Origin: Pseudomonadota bacterium
GTDB lineage: Bacteria > Desulfobacterota > Desulfobulbia > Desulfobulbales > DAOVYS01
Assembly: GCA_030635485.1 (NCBI GenBank)
Contig: DAOVYS010000107.1
Span: 1 to 8,351 of the forward strand
DNA: 8,351 nt
Direction of reading: 5' to 3'
The notes below the pieces were generated by a model, which was not told the origin of the DNA, searched no databases, and worked only from the letters and a program-made list of their open reading frames with translations. Below are positions 6,158 to 8,351 of this stretch, piece after piece; within the stretch, counting starts at the first letter, position 1, and the number at the start of each line of letters is the position of its first letter. The position numbers were made by a program, and so were the translations under genes.

Positions 6158-7051
6158 ATGAACACCGATCTCCCTCCTGAATCGAAAGAATCTTCATTTA
6201 TTAAACGCCTTCTTCAGTTTCTCGGCATTCCACGTTCTCCGGACACCCATGAAGACCTGGAACAGGAGATCCAGGTTCTGGTGGACGAAGGCGAAGAATC
6301 CGGACTGATCACAAGCCATGAAGGCCGGATGGTCAGCAGCATCTTTGAACTGAGAGACACTCTTGCTCGAGAGATTATGACGCCCCGCACGGAAATGGTT
6401 TGCGCTCCTGACACAGCCTCTTCCGCGGATATCATGCGTCTGATCACGGAGAAGGGCTTCACGCGCATTCCAATATATTCAGAATTTCCCGACAACATCA
6501 TCGGCGTTATTCACGCCAAGGATCTTCTCGCCTATTTTGCCGCAGATTCCGTTCCTCCGCAGGCGGGGGAGATGGCCACGCCGGCCTATTTTGCCCTTGA
6601 GACTCAAAAAATCCTTAATCTTTTAAAAGGGTTTCAGGCCAGACAGTTTCACCTCGCCATTGTCACGGATGAATTCGGCGGGGTACGCGGCCTGGTGACG
6701 CTTGAAGATGTCCTGGAAGAGATAGTCGGTGAAATTGACGACGAATATGACAAGCCGGAATCTCACTGGGACGAAATTGACGCCAATACCCTGATGACCG
6801 CAGCCAAGGTCAATATCGAGGATGTGGAATCATATTTTGACGTAACACTGCCTGAAGGACCTTATGAATCCGTGGGCGGACTGATCATTCATCAACTCGG
6901 ACGTCTCCCTGAAACCGGAACCACGGTGGAACTCAATCCACTCACTTTTAAAGTTATTGCAGCGACCCGGCGGCGAATTATTTCCGTCAAAATCCATAAA
7001 TCCACAAAAAAATCCCGGCTCAACGACCAAGAGTTAAACGGTACGGATTGA
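6158..7051 (+). CDS. corC: CorC/HlyC-type CBS-domain protein
   Basis: The 297-residue length and domain order match the soluble CorC (YbeX) type: no DUF21 membrane domain, two CBS domains, then the CorC_HlyC domain. Residues 30-70 form the acidic helical lead-in (EDLEQEIQVLVDEGEESGL). CBS1 covers about 73-130, with EIMTPRTEM (72-80) and RIPIYSE (103-109). CBS2 covers about 136-193, with the hallmark FGGVRGLVTLEDVLEEIVGEI (173-193). Residues 205-281 form the C-terminal domain, with YESVGGLII (236-244). CBS pairs bind adenine nucleotides. Relatives are linked to magnesium/cobalt efflux, and in some bacteria to ribosome or envelope function, so the precise role is uncertain. There is no signal peptide. 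The ATG follows an A/T-rich stretch without an obvious ribosome-binding site. The stop is two bases before lnt, so the two genes form an operon, an arrangement shared with many proteobacteria. Confidence 0.93.
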   Translation: MNTDLPPESKESSFIKRLLQFLGIPRSPDTHEDLEQEIQVLVDEGEESGLITSHEGRMVSSIFELRDTLAREIMTPRTEMVCAPDTASSADIMRLITEKGFTRIPIYSEFPDNIIGVIHAKDLLAYFAADSVPPQAGEMATPAYFALETQKILNLLKGFQARQFHLAIVTDEFGGVRGLVTLEDVLEEIVGEIDDEYDKPESHWDEIDANTLMTAAKVNIEDVESYFDVTLPEGPYESVGGLIIHQLGRLPETGTTVELNPLTFKVIAATRRRIISVKIHKSTKKSRLNDQELNGTD

Positions 7052-7053
7052 AT

Positions 7054-8351
7054 ATGCGCCTTAACGGGATTAACCACTTAAACCGGGCCGAATCGGTTGA
7101 CAGGTTGCTTTTTGGAGCACCCTTCCTGTCCGGACTGCTCCTATTTTTTTCCTCTCCAGGACCCACGGGGAACGGGATCCTGGCCTGGATCGCGCTCATT
7201 CCACTCCTGTGGGCATTGAACAGGGTGGGACCGAAAAGGGCCGCACGCCTCGGCCTTGTCATGGGCTTGATTTATTACACCCTGCTGCTCTCCTGGATAC
7301 TGATCGTTCTGGGTACATACGGCCATCTGCCCTTATGGGTTTCCATTCCCGCCCTTCTCATGCTCTCTCTCTATATGAGTCTCTATACAGCTCTTTTTTC
7401 CGCCGGATTAAGCTGGTGTGCCGGGACAATTCCAGCGGTCTGGGCAGCTCCTGTTCTGTGGGTGGCTCTTGATCTTATCCGAAGCCGCCTCTTTTCCGGA
7501 TTCCCCTGGCAGGATTTGGCCTATTCACAGTACCGTTTCCCTATTCTTATCCAGTCAGCCGATCTTCTAGGCCATTACGGAATCACGTTCATGATTGTCC
7601 TTGTAAATGGAATTATCCTCGCAACACTTTCTTATCTGTTTCAGAAAAAAAGGGTGGCAAACAGGCTTGTTCTAACCGATCACGGGACAATAAACACCGT
7701 TGAAAAACCCTCTGACTGTAAGGGGTCACAGGCGCCCCAGCTGGGCGTGATCGGCCCCTGCGATCATACTCCCTGTATATTGCAGGGGCCGAGCGCGTGC
7801 AGATGGGGTGCCTGTGATCGCTTACGACTTGTTCTTCCCGCGGTCCTGCTGGCAGGGGCAATACTTTGCTACAGTTTTCTGCGCTACAATCAGATAGCCG
7901 AGGTTGCCGACTCGGCGGATACGATAACCGTTGCAGTGATCCAGGGCAACATTGACCAGGACCGAAAATGGGTTCCAAGCCTTCAAAAAGATGCAATCAC
8001 AAGTTATCTGAAGTTATCTGAATCCGCTATTTCGGAACAGAAGATCGACATGGTGGTGTGGCCTGAAACTGCAATGCCCTTCTTTCCCATGGAAAACCGC
8101 CTATTTCCCGGGCTGGTCGACCGCCTGGTCAAAAAGAACAGGATATTTTTTCTGGCAGGGGCGCCGCATCGTGAGTTTTCATTTGATCCGGCCTCAATAA
8201 GGTATTTCAACAGCGCCTTTCTGATTACGGATACCGGAGAAGTTACAGGCAGATATGACAAGCAGCATCTTGTTCCGTTCGGGGAATACATTCCCTTAAA
8301 AAAAATTCTCCCGCTTCCAGGACCGCTTGTGGAAACCATAGGCGATTTTAC
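7054..8351 (+). CDS. lnt: Apolipoprotein N-acyltransferase, 5' part (cut by right edge)
   Basis: The frame stays open from the ATG at 7054 to the end of the window (432 residues and a partial codon), so the 3' part is missing. Lnt adds the third acyl chain to lipoproteins in the inner membrane, using phospholipid as donor. Residues 15-205 are strongly hydrophobic with several membrane segments and family motifs: LAWIALIPLLWAL, GFPWQDLAYSQ and ADLLGHYGITFMIVLVN. Another membrane segment (about 260-280) leads into the periplasmic nitrilase domain, which begins ITVAVIQGNIDQDRKW. Two catalytic residues are visible: E338 in WPETAMP and K403 in YDKQHLVPFGEYIP. The catalytic cysteine should lie beyond the edge. 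The loop at about 205-257 is unusually long; residues 225-255 are encoded by a large palindrome and contain four Cys. The start follows the corC stop by two bases, with a weak GGA six bases upstream. Confidence 0.93.
   Translation, partial: MRLNGINHLNRAESVDRLLFGAPFLSGLLLFFSSPGPTGNGILAWIALIPLLWALNRVGPKRAARLGLVMGLIYYTLLLSWILIVLGTYGHLPLWVSIPALLMLSLYMSLYTALFSAGLSWCAGTIPAVWAAPVLWVALDLIRSRLFSGFPWQDLAYSQYRFPILIQSADLLGHYGITFMIVLVNGIILATLSYLFQKKRVANRLVLTDHGTINTVEKPSDCKGSQAPQLGVIGPCDHTPCILQGPSACRWGACDRLRLVLPAVLLAGAILCYSFLRYNQIAEVADSADTITVAVIQGNIDQDRKWVPSLQKDAITSYLKLSESAISEQKIDMVVWPETAMPFFPMENRLFPGLVDRLVKKNRIFFLAGAPHREFSFDPASIRYFNSAFLITDTGEVTGRYDKQHLVPFGEYIPLKKILPLPGPLVETIGDF
7726..7817. repeat. Palindromic element (about 92 bases) in frame within lnt
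   Basis: This stretch folds back on itself nearly end to end. The outer arms TCACAGGCGCCCC (7726-7738) and GGGGTGCCTGTGA (7805-7817) pair over 13 positions, with one G-T wobble. The middle section pairs at most positions. The inner arms TCGGCCCCTGC (7751-7761) and GCAGGGGCCGA (7782-7792) pair perfectly. A short ATAC/GTAT stem closes around TCCCT at 7770-7774. It holds no stop codon in the lnt frame and encodes residues 225-255, in a loop between two membrane segments. It resembles a MITE- or REP-like palindrome that has become coding sequence, as with Rickettsia palindromic elements. Mobility is inferred, not shown. Confidence 0.75.

Noticed and set aside
8001..8020. Tandem 10-base repeat AAGTTATCTG x2 in lnt
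   Set aside because: Ten bases would shift the frame if recently duplicated, yet the frame is intact and the encoded SYLKLSE fits the family, so this is likely chance.

Overview
The window looks like chromosomal DNA from a Gram-negative bacterium: it carries lnt, which matures outer-membrane lipoproteins, and a corC-lnt gene pair that is common in proteobacteria. Mixed base composition, tight gene packing, a DHH-type 'exopolyphosphatase-like' protein and a divergent acetyl-CoA-carboxylase gene set make a sulfate-reducer-like deltaproteobacterium (Desulfobacterota) my best guess. That is inference from memory of such genomes, not a proven assignment.

Layout. (1) Positions 2-496, plus strand: the C-terminal part of a DHH/DHHA1 phosphoesterase, cut by the left edge. 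(2) Positions 509-5865, minus strand: a compact four-gene operon read right to left, made of biotin carboxylase (accC-like), a fused carboxyltransferase in AccA-then-AccD order, a biotin-carrier-like protein and a biotin-protein ligase (birA-like). The first and last steps are closely coupled: the accC stop codon overlaps the Shine-Dalgarno sequence of the fusion gene, and carrier and ligase overlap by 10 bases. A perfect 15-bp hairpin sits before the carrier gene. (3) Positions 5866-6157: a 292-base divergent intergenic region with a good minus-strand promoter (TTGACG-N17-TATAAC) and, in the operon leader, a hairpin followed by nine T that looks like an attenuator. (4) Positions 6158-8351, plus strand: corC and the start of lnt, which runs off the right edge. 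lnt holds an in-frame palindrome of about 92 bases.

How the genes work together. The operon has every part of a biotin-dependent acyl-CoA carboxylase: ATP-dependent carboxylation of biotin, a mobile biotin carrier, a carboxyltransferase, and the enzyme that attaches biotin to the carrier. All four proteins depart from the textbook E. coli versions: reversed alpha-beta fusion, altered oxyanion-loop glycines, SLMKR in place of EAMKM, and a changed ligase loop. They may form a self-contained, co-evolved enzyme whose acyl-CoA substrate need not be acetyl-CoA. The corC-lnt pair concerns the cell envelope and is unrelated. The most interesting items are the divergent carboxylase operon with its own ligase, the leader attenuator, and the palindrome inside lnt.
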